A stretch of DNA of 64,000 bases from NCBI GenBank assembly GCA_026692865.1, contig JAPLNI010000053.1, forward strand, positions 124,001-188,000, given 5' to 3'. The notes beneath the pieces were generated by a model that was not told the origin of the DNA, did no database searches, and saw only the letters and a list, made by a program, of their open reading frames with translations. The stretch comes from Planctomycetota bacterium (GTDB lineage: Bacteria; Planctomycetota; Planctomycetia; Pirellulales; Pirellulaceae). The position numbers and the translations under genes are program-made. Shown here in pieces: positions 1 to 8,197 of the stretch; position 1 is the first letter of the stretch; each line of letters opens with the position of its first letter.

Positions 1-509
1 AAGAGTTTGACTACATTTACAAGCGAGGCGAACCGGCTCCGGACCCGACAGCCTACGTTTGTGCTCCGGCAGCGACAGAACCAACCGTTGCACCGGAAGG
101 TGGAGAGGCTTTGTATGTTCTTGTGCATACTCCCTATCTTCGCGAGAACCATGATTGGAGCGTCATGCTTCCGAAGTATCGCGAGGTCATTCTTGATAAG
201 CTGGAATCTACTGGAGGAATGACTGGTATTCGAGATCGCATTGTCTCGGAAAACTCGCTTACCCCGGAAGGAATCCACAAGCGATATCGCGTGCTCAACG
301 GTGCGATCTATGGTTTGGCAAGCCACGGGAAATTCCTTGGTGCGTTCAAGCCTGCCAATCGTAGTCGCGATCTTCGCGGTTTGTATCTTGCCGGCGGTGC
401 AGCGCATCCTGGTCCTGGGATGCCGATGGTGATGATGAGCGGTTGGATCGCCGGTGACTCTGTTGATCAAGATGCATTGAATGGAAAGCTTGTCGCACTT
501 GCTATATGA
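1..509 (+). CDS. Carotenoid desaturase/oxidase, CrtN/CrtP/CrtI family (C-terminal part)
   Basis: The reading frame is open from the window edge (codons in phase from base 3), so only the last ~168 residues of an FAD-dependent phytoene/diapophytoene desaturase-type enzyme are present. Visible family hallmarks are a DPTAYVCAP segment followed by TVAPEGGEALYVLVHTPY, and the C-terminal FAD-binding signature GLYLAGGAAHPGPGMPMVMMSG, both typical of CrtI/CrtN/CrtP proteins. The enzyme would desaturate or oxidise a C30 or C40 carotene at the membrane. Its stop codon overlaps the start of the acyltransferase gene by ATGA, indicating translational coupling. With acyltransferase and glycosyltransferase genes next, the set matches CrtP-CrtO-CrtQ of staphyloxanthin-type pathways. 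Whether it is CrtN-like (desaturase) or CrtP-like (oxidase) cannot be decided from this fragment. Confidence 0.88.
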   Translation, partial: EFDYIYKRGEPAPDPTAYVCAPAATEPTVAPEGGEALYVLVHTPYLRENHDWSVMLPKYREVILDKLESTGGMTGIRDRIVSENSLTPEGIHKRYRVLNGAIYGLASHGKFLGAFKPANRSRDLRGLYLAGGAAHPGPGMPMVMMSGWIAGDSVDQDALNGKLVALAI

Positions 510-1324
510 CGGATCGTAGTAACGATTTCAACGGTGACTTGCCCAAGTCCCAGGCGAGGCTTGTAAGCGGATTTTGTTGGTACACGCGGCGAATGATTCG
601 AAAGCATTTTTTGGTCTTCGCCATGGACATCAGCGAGTGCGACTACGATGGGCTTACTGCCGAGACACCGATAATTTTTTATCTCAATCATCCCGGTTGG
701 TGGGATCCGATCGTTGCAATGCAAGTTTGCCAGAAATATTTTCCTGGCCGAGTCTTCTATGCACCGATCGACCAAGTAGCCATCGAAAAGTATGCTGTGT
801 TCAAGAAGCTGGGTTTCTTTGGGGTCGCTTTGGAGCATCGCAGTGGCTCGATCGCTTTTTTAAGGCAGACGAGTGCAATCTTGAACGCCCCGAACAGTTC
901 GTTGTGGATTACTCCTGAAGGGCGTTTTGCAGATCCTCGAGATAAAAATGCTGAATGGATGCCTGGGCTTGCACACTTAGTAGCAAAGCACCCTCAAGCG
1001 GTTTGCATCCCGATGGCGATCGAGTATCCATTCATCGATGAAGTAAAGCCTCTTATGCTTTGCAAACTTGGCCCGATGGTACACGGTCGCGACTTGGTGG
1101 GCGTTTCTAAGGCGGAGTGCTCGGTCCTCCTGGAAAGCAAGTTGCGTCTAACTCAGGAGTCGCTCGCGGAATCGGTAGTAACGCGTTCATTCAATGGCTT
1201 TAAGGTTCTTGTACGAACGGCCCAAACTCCCAAAAGCGTCTACGATTGGGGGCGGTTGTTGGTTTGTAAAGTCTCTGGACGACCATTTGAATTGAACCAC
1301 GGAAAGACTTTTCGCTCGTCATGA
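506..1324 (+). CDS. PlsC-like acyltransferase of the carotenoid cluster (CrtO-like role)
   Basis: 272 residues. The glycerophosphate-acyltransferase family motif I is seen as NHPGWWD (residues 61-67: catalytic His62 and Asp67), and motif III as PEGR (137-140). These are the hallmarks of 1-acyl-glycerol-3-phosphate acyltransferases. The gene starts inside the stop codon of the upstream carotenoid desaturase (ATGA) and overlaps the downstream glycosyltransferase start by 4 nt, so the three are certainly co-transcribed. In staphyloxanthin synthesis CrtO acylates the glucosyl carotenoate, and in planctomycete C30 carotenoid clusters a PlsC-like protein occupies the same place. I infer that this enzyme adds a fatty acyl chain to a glycosylated carotenoid. 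A general phospholipid role is the alternative. Confidence 0.85.
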   Translation: MTDRSNDFNGDLPKSQARLVSGFCWYTRRMIRKHFLVFAMDISECDYDGLTAETPIIFYLNHPGWWDPIVAMQVCQKYFPGRVFYAPIDQVAIEKYAVFKKLGFFGVALEHRSGSIAFLRQTSAILNAPNSSLWITPEGRFADPRDKNAEWMPGLAHLVAKHPQAVCIPMAIEYPFIDEVKPLMLCKLGPMVHGRDLVGVSKAECSVLLESKLRLTQESLAESVVTRSFNGFKVLVRTAQTPKSVYDWGRLLVCKVSGRPFELNHGKTFRSS

Positions 1325-2460
1325 TCATCACGATTTACGCTCTCTCACTAGTGGTTCTTTCAGGGCTTCCGGTCGTGATGATGATTAAGAACCTTGGTTT
1401 GTTTACAAAAGCAACCAAGGATCCAGAACTCGTTCAGCTTGGATCGCAGGAGCAGGTGAGCGTCTTGATTCCTGCACGGAACGAAGAAGGTTCCATTCGT
1501 GCAGCGCTAGAGAGTGTCCTTCGATATGATAATCCAGGGCTTGAAGTGATCGTGCAGGATGACTGTTCCGAAGACGCCACGGCAGCGATTGTCCGCGAAG
1601 TTGCAGTAACCGATTCACGAGTTCGATTAATCGACGCGATTCCGCTGCCTGAGGGATGGAATGGAAAGCAGCATGCGTGCTGGCGACTTGCAAAAGCGGC
1701 CAACCATTCGTGGTTCTTGTTTGTTGATGCAGATGTTCGGTTTTCCGAAGACGCGATTCCTCGGATGATTGCCGAGGCGAAAAAGCAGGAAGTCGAGCTG
1801 CTGAGTGGCTTTCCATTGCAGGAGGCAAAAACACTGGCGGAAAAAATGCTAATTCCGTTGATGCATTTTGTGTTGCTAGGATATCTGCCCATTGAGCAAA
1901 TGCGAAAGAGTAGATCCAAAGGGTTTTCTGCGGGATGTGGGCAGTTGATGTTAGCCCAAAGCGAAGCTTATTGGCGTTGTGAAGGGCATCGAGCAATTCG
2001 AGCTTCTCGCCATGACGGCATTAAATTGCCTAGAGCGTTTCGTGTTCACGATATGCATACTGACATCTTCGACGCGAGCGATATTGCGAGATGCAGAATG
2101 TATACAACGTGCAGTGAGGTGGTTCGAGGGTTGATGAAGAACGCGACGGAAGGGATCGCATCAACAGGACGAATTGTTCCGTTTACGATCCTTCTCGCAG
2201 GTGCCGCCGTGTTGCCTATCGTTTCGTTTATTGCGGTGATAGTCTTTGATAGAAACCAACAAAGCTTCGTTTACTTGCTGCTGGGAATCGCAAGTATTCT
2301 TTCGTTTGTACCGCGAGCAATTGTGGTAAACCGATACTCGCAAGGTTGGTTGACTGTCGTTCTTCATCCTCTATCTGTTGCTTGGTTCTTGTTGATTCAA
2401 TGGAAAGCATGGTTTCAAAGTCGCGTTGGCAAGAGAGTCTTATGGCGCGGTCGGCTTTGA
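1321..2460 (+). CDS. Family 2 glycosyltransferase of the carotenoid cluster (CrtQ-like role)
   Basis: 379 residues. An N-terminal membrane segment (residues 2-22) is followed by a GT-A catalytic domain: nucleotide-binding start VSVLIPARNEE (46-56), the metal/nucleotide DxD motif as DAD (136-138), and a GWNGKQHAC motif (112-120) typical of the CrtQ/hopene-associated GT2 subfamily. Two or three C-terminal hydrophobic segments (about 285-365) anchor it. ATG at 1321 overlaps the stop of the acyltransferase gene (ATGA). In staphyloxanthin biosynthesis CrtQ transfers glucose to the carotenoid carboxylate. The cluster context argues for that role here, although the sugar and acceptor cannot be read from sequence. 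Confidence 0.85.
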   Translation: MIITIYALSLVVLSGLPVVMMIKNLGLFTKATKDPELVQLGSQEQVSVLIPARNEEGSIRAALESVLRYDNPGLEVIVQDDCSEDATAAIVREVAVTDSRVRLIDAIPLPEGWNGKQHACWRLAKAANHSWFLFVDADVRFSEDAIPRMIAEAKKQEVELLSGFPLQEAKTLAEKMLIPLMHFVLLGYLPIEQMRKSRSKGFSAGCGQLMLAQSEAYWRCEGHRAIRASRHDGIKLPRAFRVHDMHTDIFDASDIARCRMYTTCSEVVRGLMKNATEGIASTGRIVPFTILLAGAAVLPIVSFIAVIVFDRNQQSFVYLLLGIASILSFVPRAIVVNRYSQGWLTVVLHPLSVAWFLLIQWKAWFQSRVGKRVLWRGRL

Positions 2461-2603
2461 ATCTTAATGATTGGCAACGAGAAGCAAAAAAGTTTGAGAA
2501 AATAAAAGATTCAGGGAACTTTTCTATTGGTAACGCGTATTGCGTTCCGTTACCATACGCGAAACTACGTACAAGGGGTCGTTCTAGGGGCCAAGGATTC
2601 AGT

Positions 2604-3317
2604 ATGGCTGCGTCGTCTGATTCGTTTGTTGTTGGATCAACCCGATCTGTGGAGATCGAGCGGATGCTCACTCACCCCGCGCCGGACTTTGCTGCGATAG
2701 CGAACGCAGAAAATTCAGACGTAATTCTTTACACGACGACTCTTGATCGTGAGCTGACATTCATGAGCAAGTCTTCATGGAATGTCTGTCGATTGAACTT
2801 TGAGAACTGGAGGAAACGTAGCTTCGTTCCCATGTTCACGGACGACCCCTCAAATGAATTTTATAAAAACTTCGACGATAGGACCTTAGCACCGAATCAG
2901 ATCCAGATCTTGGAATGTGAGATCTTTACGGACGAGGGGAATCGAGTTCGATTGGAAGTTCGACGAACACTCATCTTGTTTCAAGAGGAGCCAGTTGGGG
3001 TCATTGGGATCTCTAGACGTATTCGTAAAGATCCACCGCAGTTGCTAGATTCGCGAATTGTTCATTGGAGATTTGATTTTTCGCTTGTTGAATCACTAAC
3101 TGCGAGCGAAAGATATGTTGTTGAGTCGGTTGTCCAAGGAGAATTGAATAAAAACATCGCAAAGCGCTGTAATGTGACTGAGCGGACAATCGAATCACGG
3201 CGAGCCCGAGCCATGACTAAACTTGGCATTAAATCGTTGCCCGATTTGGTTCGCTATTGGATCGAGTACTCGTCGTACCGAGAACGGGATCGGTTGACCA
3301 GCGGAAGCGGCAATTAG
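2604..3317 (+). CDS. LuxR/FixJ-type transcriptional regulator with PAS-like sensor
   Basis: About 237 residues from ATG 2604, chosen because AAGGA lies 7 nt upstream; the open frame continues upstream into the glycosyltransferase gene, which is unlikely to be coding. The C-terminus (about 170-230) is a GerE/LuxR helix-turn-helix: LTASERYVVESVVQG, then NIAKRCNVTERTIESRRARAM and KLGIKSLPDLVRY, the classic four-helix LuxR pattern. The N-terminal ~150 residues look like a single PAS-fold sensor (LEVRRTLILFQEEPVGVIG near its end), with no receiver-type phospho-acceptor signature. It follows the carotenoid operon on the same strand and could regulate it, but that is inference. Its 3' end overlaps the convergent dehydrogenase gene by 123 bp. 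Confidence 0.78.
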   Translation: MAASSDSFVVGSTRSVEIERMLTHPAPDFAAIANAENSDVILYTTTLDRELTFMSKSSWNVCRLNFENWRKRSFVPMFTDDPSNEFYKNFDDRTLAPNQIQILECEIFTDEGNRVRLEVRRTLILFQEEPVGVIGISRRIRKDPPQLLDSRIVHWRFDFSLVESLTASERYVVESVVQGELNKNIAKRCNVTERTIESRRARAMTKLGIKSLPDLVRYWIEYSSYRERDRLTSGSGN

Positions 3318-4235
3318 ATTTTGAGCAGCCATGACGGACATGCGGTCACGAGCTTCAACGGTTGCCGAACCGATGTGCGGAAGGATTGTGCAGTTTTCGA
3401 GCTCGCGCAGTGGGCTATCATTCGGTAATGGTTCAGGGTCGGTTACGTCTAAGCCTGCTGCGAAAATCGACTTCGATTTTAAGGCTTTGTACAAGGCAAC
3501 TTGATCGATGACACCGCCGCGTGCGGTATTGACAAGAATGGCATTCGGCTTCATGAGTGCAAACTCGCGGTCGCCGATCATGTGTTTTGTTTGCTCATTG
3601 AGATCCGTGTGGAGGCTGATGACATCGCTTTGTGCGAGCAGGTCGTCCATTGAGACTTGTGTGGTGTTGAACTCGTGATCGATTTCTGGTTTTGGTGAAC
3701 GTGAGGTGTAGACAACTCTCATTCCCCAGCCGCCAACCAGCTTTCGTGCGACCGCAGCCCCGATTCGTCCCATGCCGACAATCCCTAGCGTCTTACCGTT
3801 AAGATCATGACCGAGTAGCCCCATCGGTTCCCAGGTCTTCCATTGAAGTGATCGCACTTGCAAGATCGATGCTTGGAAATGTCGTGCGGCAGCCAGTACT
3901 AAACCCACTGCGGTGTCGGCTGTTGCATCAGTAAGCACATCAGGCGTGTTGCCGACAGCGATGCCACGTTCAACCGCTGCAGCTACGTCGATGTTGTTGT
4001 AACCGACCGCAAAGTTAGCGATCCCGCGTAACTGAGGTCCGGCGGCATCCATAACCTCAGCGTCGATTCTATCGCTCAGCAGTGACAGCAGGCCGACAAC
4101 ACCTTTGACACGACTTAGAATGGCCTCACGGTTTGGAGGTAAAAACTCCTGCCAAACATCGACATCGAATTGCTGACGCAGTAATTGCAAACCTGCATCT
4201 GGAATGATACGAGCGACAAAAATCTTATTCCGCAT
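3195..4235 (-). CDS. D-isomer-specific 2-hydroxyacid dehydrogenase (glyoxylate/hydroxypyruvate reductase-like)
   Basis: 346 residues. Substrate-domain motif GIANFAVGYNNID is followed by the NAD(P)-binding Rossmann motif GIVGMGRIG, and by the catalytic triad context: Arg in NTARGGVID, Glu in DPEPLP and His in PHIGSA. This is the GyaR/GhrB branch, which reduces glyoxylate or hydroxypyruvate using NAD(P)H. Length is ~20 residues beyond the usual end; the extra tail, ending in HGSGSP, runs over the 3' end of the convergent LuxR-type gene. It lies 49 nt downstream of the Wzz-like gene on the same strand, so co-transcription is possible without an obvious functional link. Exact substrate is unknown. 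Confidence 0.9.
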   Translation of the reverse strand: MRNKIFVARIIPDAGLQLLRQQFDVDVWQEFLPPNREAILSRVKGVVGLLSLLSDRIDAEVMDAAGPQLRGIANFAVGYNNIDVAAAVERGIAVGNTPDVLTDATADTAVGLVLAAARHFQASILQVRSLQWKTWEPMGLLGHDLNGKTLGIVGMGRIGAAVARKLVGGWGMRVVYTSRSPKPEIDHEFNTTQVSMDDLLAQSDVISLHTDLNEQTKHMIGDREFALMKPNAILVNTARGGVIDQVALYKALKSKSIFAAGLDVTDPEPLPNDSPLRELENCTILPHIGSATVEARDRMSVMAAQNLIAASAGQPIPFSVRRVLDPIANQIGQRFNAKFSHGSGSP

Positions 4236-4284
4236 TCAACAGACTTCACTCTAAGAGATGGTGCTACTTGCCTAGAACCCAAAC

Positions 4285-6225
4285 CTAGTTTTTTGTCGAA
4301 GGGCGAAGGCCGAAGGTGGGCGTTGCAGGCGAATTCGATTTTGTAGATCGTGGGTGCTGCCGACGTTCACTAGCTGACATCGCATCGACGGAGCTAAGAG
4401 AGGGGGCATCACTGTTTGCATCGATGGAAGCTAGCTTTTGATCGACGACAACTGGAACCCCAGAGGACAGTTCACGAAACACTTGGTCCCGTGATTCGGA
4501 TGCTCTGCTTTTAGGGGGATGAAAGACTACCCCTTCGCGAGAGACTTGTACGCGTGGAATCGATGCTTCTGCCGCCAATGTAGGAGTGGGATCTACAGGG
4601 AGAATGGGCGTTTGGATCGTGGAGGCTTCAGGTTCGGGGACCAGTTTGCTGAAAGAAGGAACTTGTGATGGTTCGTTGCTTTTTCGCCGATCGCTGACTG
4701 TCGTACTATCTTGACTTCGGTCGGACGCTCGTTGGTTCATCTCTCGGGTCGTTATTGCAACTGGATCGCCTGCACGGGTACCGGTGCGTTGTTCGTTTGG
4801 AGGTGTAGAGAGGTCTTCGCTGCGACGCCGAAAGCCCATGTCCCCGAGCCTTCTTCCAAAGCTCTTACCAGGCTCGGAAGGGACAATGACGAAGACTAAA
4901 CCCAGACCGAACACAAGACCTGCAATTGTACAAAGAGCGGTTATCGTAGTCCGCCCCGGGCCGATTGGCTTATCGGATATCACCGGCTCATCTAATCGAG
5001 TGATGAGGCTGGTTGATAGAGATGCATCGGAGGACGCGGTTGCTTCGGCGAGTTCACGCTCTGCGGACTCAAGTATCGTTGTTCGTGTTTTTACCTCGGA
5101 TATAAGATTCGCGTACTCAGCTCTATTCTCAGCGATCGAGCCCAGTTTGATTTCGGTGTTATCGAGAACATTTTTAAGGCGATCTTGCTTACCAACGATC
5201 AGTTTTAGTTCTTGCTCGCGATTGGTTAGCGAAGCCTGAAGCTCTTCGACGAGCTTCTCACGAATCGATAGCTGACTGGTTTTCGCAGCGATGAAAATCG
5301 GATGCTGTTCGGTGAACCTACCCGATAGCTGCGAAGCGCTGATTTGTGCATCTGCGTAACCTTCGCGTAATTTCTTTAGTCCCGGTTGGGTATTAACCAG
5401 TTCGCTAGGTGTTACGAGAAAGCCGGATGGATCCGCGATCGCGTCCTTGATGAGTTTGATATCGTTCAGCAATTGTTGCTGCTGGGTCTCACCAGACCGC
5501 AGCTCGGACTTGATAATATCTATCTGCGTTCGCGAGTTTGACCCTCCTGCGATCATGTCGGTCATTCCTCGGAGGTCACCTAACTCTAATCCTGCCTTAG
5601 CTTCCATCTCCTGTAGTCGTTTGGTTGCAGTCGTTTGCCCAACCCTTGCTGCATCACGTGCATGCCTTAACTCTGCGATGATGCTTTCGGCGCGAGACTT
5701 ACGTACTTGCCGTAATCGTTCTTCGAGTGCATCACACAAACATTTATTGAAGTCAGCCGCTCGTTTTGGCGACGAGAGCTTGATATCTAGGTAAATGACT
5801 TCTGACACACCAAACTCAGTTCCTTTGGGTGCGTGTACTGATATCACGTTGGTGGCATAGCTTGCGACCATCGTATTCGAAGGGAAACTCGAACTGCTGA
5901 ACCAAGAAATCGCACCAGTTTCCGGTCCTAGTTTTTCTAATGCCTCGCGTACAACCTGATGGTTTTTGGACATCTCTAAGATCGTTTCTTGAGACGCTTT
6001 CATCTGCGATTGCGATTCAAAACGACCGAGTCGCATCACTGCGCCGTTGGCTTCATCACGAACGATGAAGGCTTGACTTGCTAGCCAGGAGTCTTCTTTA
6101 AATACAAAAGCGTAAGTTGCTCCCAGCAAGCCAAAAAGAAAGGTCGATCCAAGCCAAAGCGGGGCCCAAAGCACCAAATTGTGCAGAAAGCGTTTGACGA
6201 TAGGATTCGATAGATTCGTGCTCAT
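4285..6225 (-). CDS. Wzz/GumC-type polysaccharide co-polymerase (chain-length determinant)
   Basis: 646 residues. TM1 lies at about 17-41, followed by a long periplasmic, largely coiled-coil region (about 180-410). A Pro-rich motif (EPVISDKPIGPGR) leads directly into TM2 at about 426-447. That topology, including the proline-rich element before TM2, is diagnostic of polysaccharide co-polymerases. The ~195-residue cytoplasmic tail is low-complexity (Ser/Pro/Arg rich) and has no Walker A motif, so this is not a fused BY-kinase. Likely role: controlling chain length or export of an exopolysaccharide or O-antigen. No other polysaccharide assembly gene lies beside it, which is unusual. The odd disordered tail might be a regulatory or docking region. 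Confidence 0.82.
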   Translation of the reverse strand: MSTNLSNPIVKRFLHNLVLWAPLWLGSTFLFGLLGATYAFVFKEDSWLASQAFIVRDEANGAVMRLGRFESQSQMKASQETILEMSKNHQVVREALEKLGPETGAISWFSSSSFPSNTMVASYATNVISVHAPKGTEFGVSEVIYLDIKLSSPKRAADFNKCLCDALEERLRQVRKSRAESIIAELRHARDAARVGQTTATKRLQEMEAKAGLELGDLRGMTDMIAGGSNSRTQIDIIKSELRSGETQQQQLLNDIKLIKDAIADPSGFLVTPSELVNTQPGLKKLREGYADAQISASQLSGRFTEQHPIFIAAKTSQLSIREKLVEELQASLTNREQELKLIVGKQDRLKNVLDNTEIKLGSIAENRAEYANLISEVKTRTTILESAERELAEATASSDASLSTSLITRLDEPVISDKPIGPGRTTITALCTIAGLVFGLGLVFVIVPSEPGKSFGRRLGDMGFRRRSEDLSTPPNEQRTGTRAGDPVAITTREMNQRASDRSQDSTTVSDRRKSNEPSQVPSFSKLVPEPEASTIQTPILPVDPTPTLAAEASIPRVQVSREGVVFHPPKSRASESRDQVFRELSSGVPVVVDQKLASIDANSDAPSLSSVDAMSASERRQHPRSTKSNSPATPTFGLRPSTKN

Positions 6226-6488
6226 CGTTGCTTTGATTCAGGTAACATCATCAAGTGGATACGAGCTACGGACCAAAAAACAATCCGACCCGTATAAGGA
6301 GTTCCACCACCGCTAACTTAACAATGCCGTCCGATAGGCTGGCGTGCGTGACGCAAGAAACAAATCCAAACGCTTTTCAGGAATCTTTCTAGCGTTTGTA
6401 TCGATTTTCCCGGTCGTCAAGCAGTTCAGCTTTTTGCTCAAGGCTGGATGAAAGAGCAGGGTAGGGGCTTGATGAAAAGGTCGTATTT

Positions 6489-6516
6489 CCTGAGCCGTGA
6501 GCGCTAGCTCCGGGTT
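6489..6516 (+). repeat. Half-copy of a CCTGAGCCG... palindromic repeat
   Basis: These 28 bases begin CCTGAGCCGTGAGCGCTAGC and closely match each arm of the full inverted repeat at 63429-63511. Only one arm is present here. This suggests a degraded or half-unit REP-like element. Copy number elsewhere in the genome is unknown. Confidence 0.6.
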
Positions 6517-6696
6517 CCCCCCGCTAAGCTTTCCAACAACACAAACCTTCAATCGCCACGCGTCACCCCTAGATAGCGGCATCGTCTCAGGTCTCATCAG
6601 CTCAGAGCAGGGACTGTTTGAGTGCTATTGGCATTTATCGCTGCAATTTTAGAAGCGTATTACAGCTTTCGATTCGCCGCGAATGCCTTACTAAGC

Positions 6697-6702
6697 TATA
6701 AT
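6697..6702 (+). promoter_or_regulatory. Candidate -10 box for the HEAT-repeat gene
   Basis: A perfect TATAAT lies 64 nt upstream of ATG 6766. A weak -35 (TTCGCC at 6673-6678, 18-bp spacer) matches the sigma-70 consensus in only three positions, so the call is tentative. Confidence 0.3.
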
Positions 6703-6765
6703 CATGATTGCTCCACGCATGCCCATCTGTTTCTTGAGCGAACCGTATTGAAGAAGACGAGCCAT

Positions 6766-8022
6766 ATGAAGACCATGCTTCGTTGTCCATCGAATCTGAC
6801 TAAGGAATGCGTTCGATCGCTATTGGTCGGGCTATGCTTTGGCGGTCTAGGTACAGTCGCGCAAGCAGAGGTATTCACACTGAATAATGGATCGGTGATC
6901 ACAGCCGAGTGGTTGAATGCGGAAGATAAGGTGGCTACGGTTTGGAAATTACGTCAGGCGGACGGGATCGAGTTGGAGATCTCACGCGGCTCCGTAAAGT
7001 CTGTTCTGTCGCCGATTCCATCGACGAAGTCATACATCGAAAATGTCGGCAAGGTCAACGACTCGGTAGACGCTCATCGTAAGATTGTAGACTGGTCCGT
7101 TAAGCAAGGACTGATGCTTGTTGCGGACTCGCATCGTGATCGCGTTGTGGAACTGAATCCGGATGACAAGTCTGCTTGGGCGGCGCTGGGTTACACACAA
7201 ACGACTAGCGGTTGGATTCGCAAGGAAACCTACTGGAAGCGTAAGGGGATGCAAAGTAAAGGGGGACGTTGGCGATTCCCTCAAGACATCTTGGCGGAAG
7301 AACAGGAACTTGCTTCTAAGACTCAGATGTCCGAGTTGAATCGTCGTATTGAACAAGCGATTCGCGATATCAAAGCAGACAACAAAAAGGCTTCTGTTGC
7401 ACGGCAATACTTGCGTGACTTAAACGATCCAATGGCCATTCCTAAGCTTCGTGAACTGATGGTTGCAGATCGGAAAAACTCAAATTCCGATTTTCGAATG
7501 GCGATCATAGAAATTGCCGGTCGTATTAAAACTGCAGCGTCAACGCAAATGCTAGTCGACGCGGCAGTTGCCGATCCAGATACTCGAGTAGCTGATACAT
7601 GCGTTGAGTTGCTTAGCCAATACGGTACAGAGTTGGCTATCAGTAGCTTTATGGGTCGGCTAACCAATAGAGACCCGGCTAAAGATAGCCAAATTTTGAT
7701 CAATCGCGCCGCACGAGCACTTTCCACATTGGGCGATGAAAGATGTATTCCAAAACTGATCGATTGCTTGGTGACAAGGCACCTGATCATTCCTCCGCCA
7801 CAGCCAGGAACTCAGGCAACACAAACCTCGGATGGAGCGGTTAATTTTGCGCCAAGCGGCAATCAAAAGCCGGTCGAAGTGCGATTGTCCAACCAAGAGG
7901 TGTTAGGAGCTCTTCAAACGATTACTAAAGAGTCCGGCTTTGAGTACGACAAAGACGCATGGATGAATTGGTACGCGGAAAATTTTGCACCGCAACGCCC
8001 AGATGTCTACCGCGATCCGTAG
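6766..8022 (+). CDS. Secreted HEAT-repeat protein
   Basis: 418 residues from ATG 6766. That start gives a clean signal peptide: basic start, a hydrophobic stretch LLVGLCFGGLG, and a cleavage site after TVAQA near residue 34. An upstream in-frame start exists but would add ~48 non-signal residues. After the signal comes a short beta-rich module beginning EVFTLNNGSVITAEW, then a TPR-like region (about 75-150). Alpha-helical HEAT-like repeats follow (about 200-340), with phrases such as DPMAIPKLRELM and GDERCIPKLIDCL. HEAT repeats act as protein-binding scaffolds, and such secreted proteins are common in planctomycetes. No catalytic motif is visible and the specific role is unknown. It is monocistronic between divergent and convergent neighbours. 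Confidence 0.8.
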   Translation: MKTMLRCPSNLTKECVRSLLVGLCFGGLGTVAQAEVFTLNNGSVITAEWLNAEDKVATVWKLRQADGIELEISRGSVKSVLSPIPSTKSYIENVGKVNDSVDAHRKIVDWSVKQGLMLVADSHRDRVVELNPDDKSAWAALGYTQTTSGWIRKETYWKRKGMQSKGGRWRFPQDILAEEQELASKTQMSELNRRIEQAIRDIKADNKKASVARQYLRDLNDPMAIPKLRELMVADRKNSNSDFRMAIIEIAGRIKTAASTQMLVDAAVADPDTRVADTCVELLSQYGTELAISSFMGRLTNRDPAKDSQILINRAARALSTLGDERCIPKLIDCLVTRHLIIPPPQPGTQATQTSDGAVNFAPSGNQKPVEVRLSNQEVLGALQTITKESGFEYDKDAWMNWYAENFAPQRPDVYRDP

Positions 8023-8078
8023 AGACATTCCAGCTTAGCAATTCCGTTGGTTCGTAATCGAATCGACTGCAATCCGAT

Positions 8079-8120
8079 CGAGTACGAGTACCGGCTTACG
8101 CCTGAGTACGATTACGACTA
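8079..8120 (+). repeat. GAGTAC-rich intergenic repeat, copy 1
   Basis: The sequence reads CGAGTACGAGTACCG, an 8-nt spacer, then TGAGTACGATTACGAC. A near-identical unit with a different spacer (GCTTACGCC here) occurs at 34906-34943. Both are intergenic, and the GAGTAC unit is repeated within each copy. It looks like a small dispersed repeat family. Confidence 0.6.
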
Positions 8121-8197
8121 TGTAGAAATACTGGTTTTATAAGCTAGAAAGTCTCTGTCGCGTTCGGGTTCTGTATACCGAAGTATGATCCCGTGTC

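Larger units (their letters stand above)
6226..6765. other. 540-bp gene-free divergent spacer
   Basis: This is the intergenic region between the divergent Wzz-like gene and the secreted HEAT-repeat gene. It holds a 28-bp half-copy of a palindromic repeat (6489-6516) and a possible -10 hexamer (6697-6702). A 94-codon minus-strand open frame (6313-6597) has no recognisable product and no start signal, and I regard it as chance. Confidence 0.6.

Noticed and set aside
1403-1996. 197-codon antisense frame inside the glycosyltransferase gene
   Set aside because: The opposite strand has clear GT2 motifs; the antisense product is low-complexity and unrecognisable.
4285-4900. Fused BY-kinase domain on the Wzz-like protein
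   Set aside because: The cytosolic tail is low-complexity and has no Walker A or Tyr cluster.
6313-6597. 94-codon minus-strand open frame in a spacer
   Set aside because: No start signal, no family resemblance, and it spans a repeat half-copy; most likely chance.
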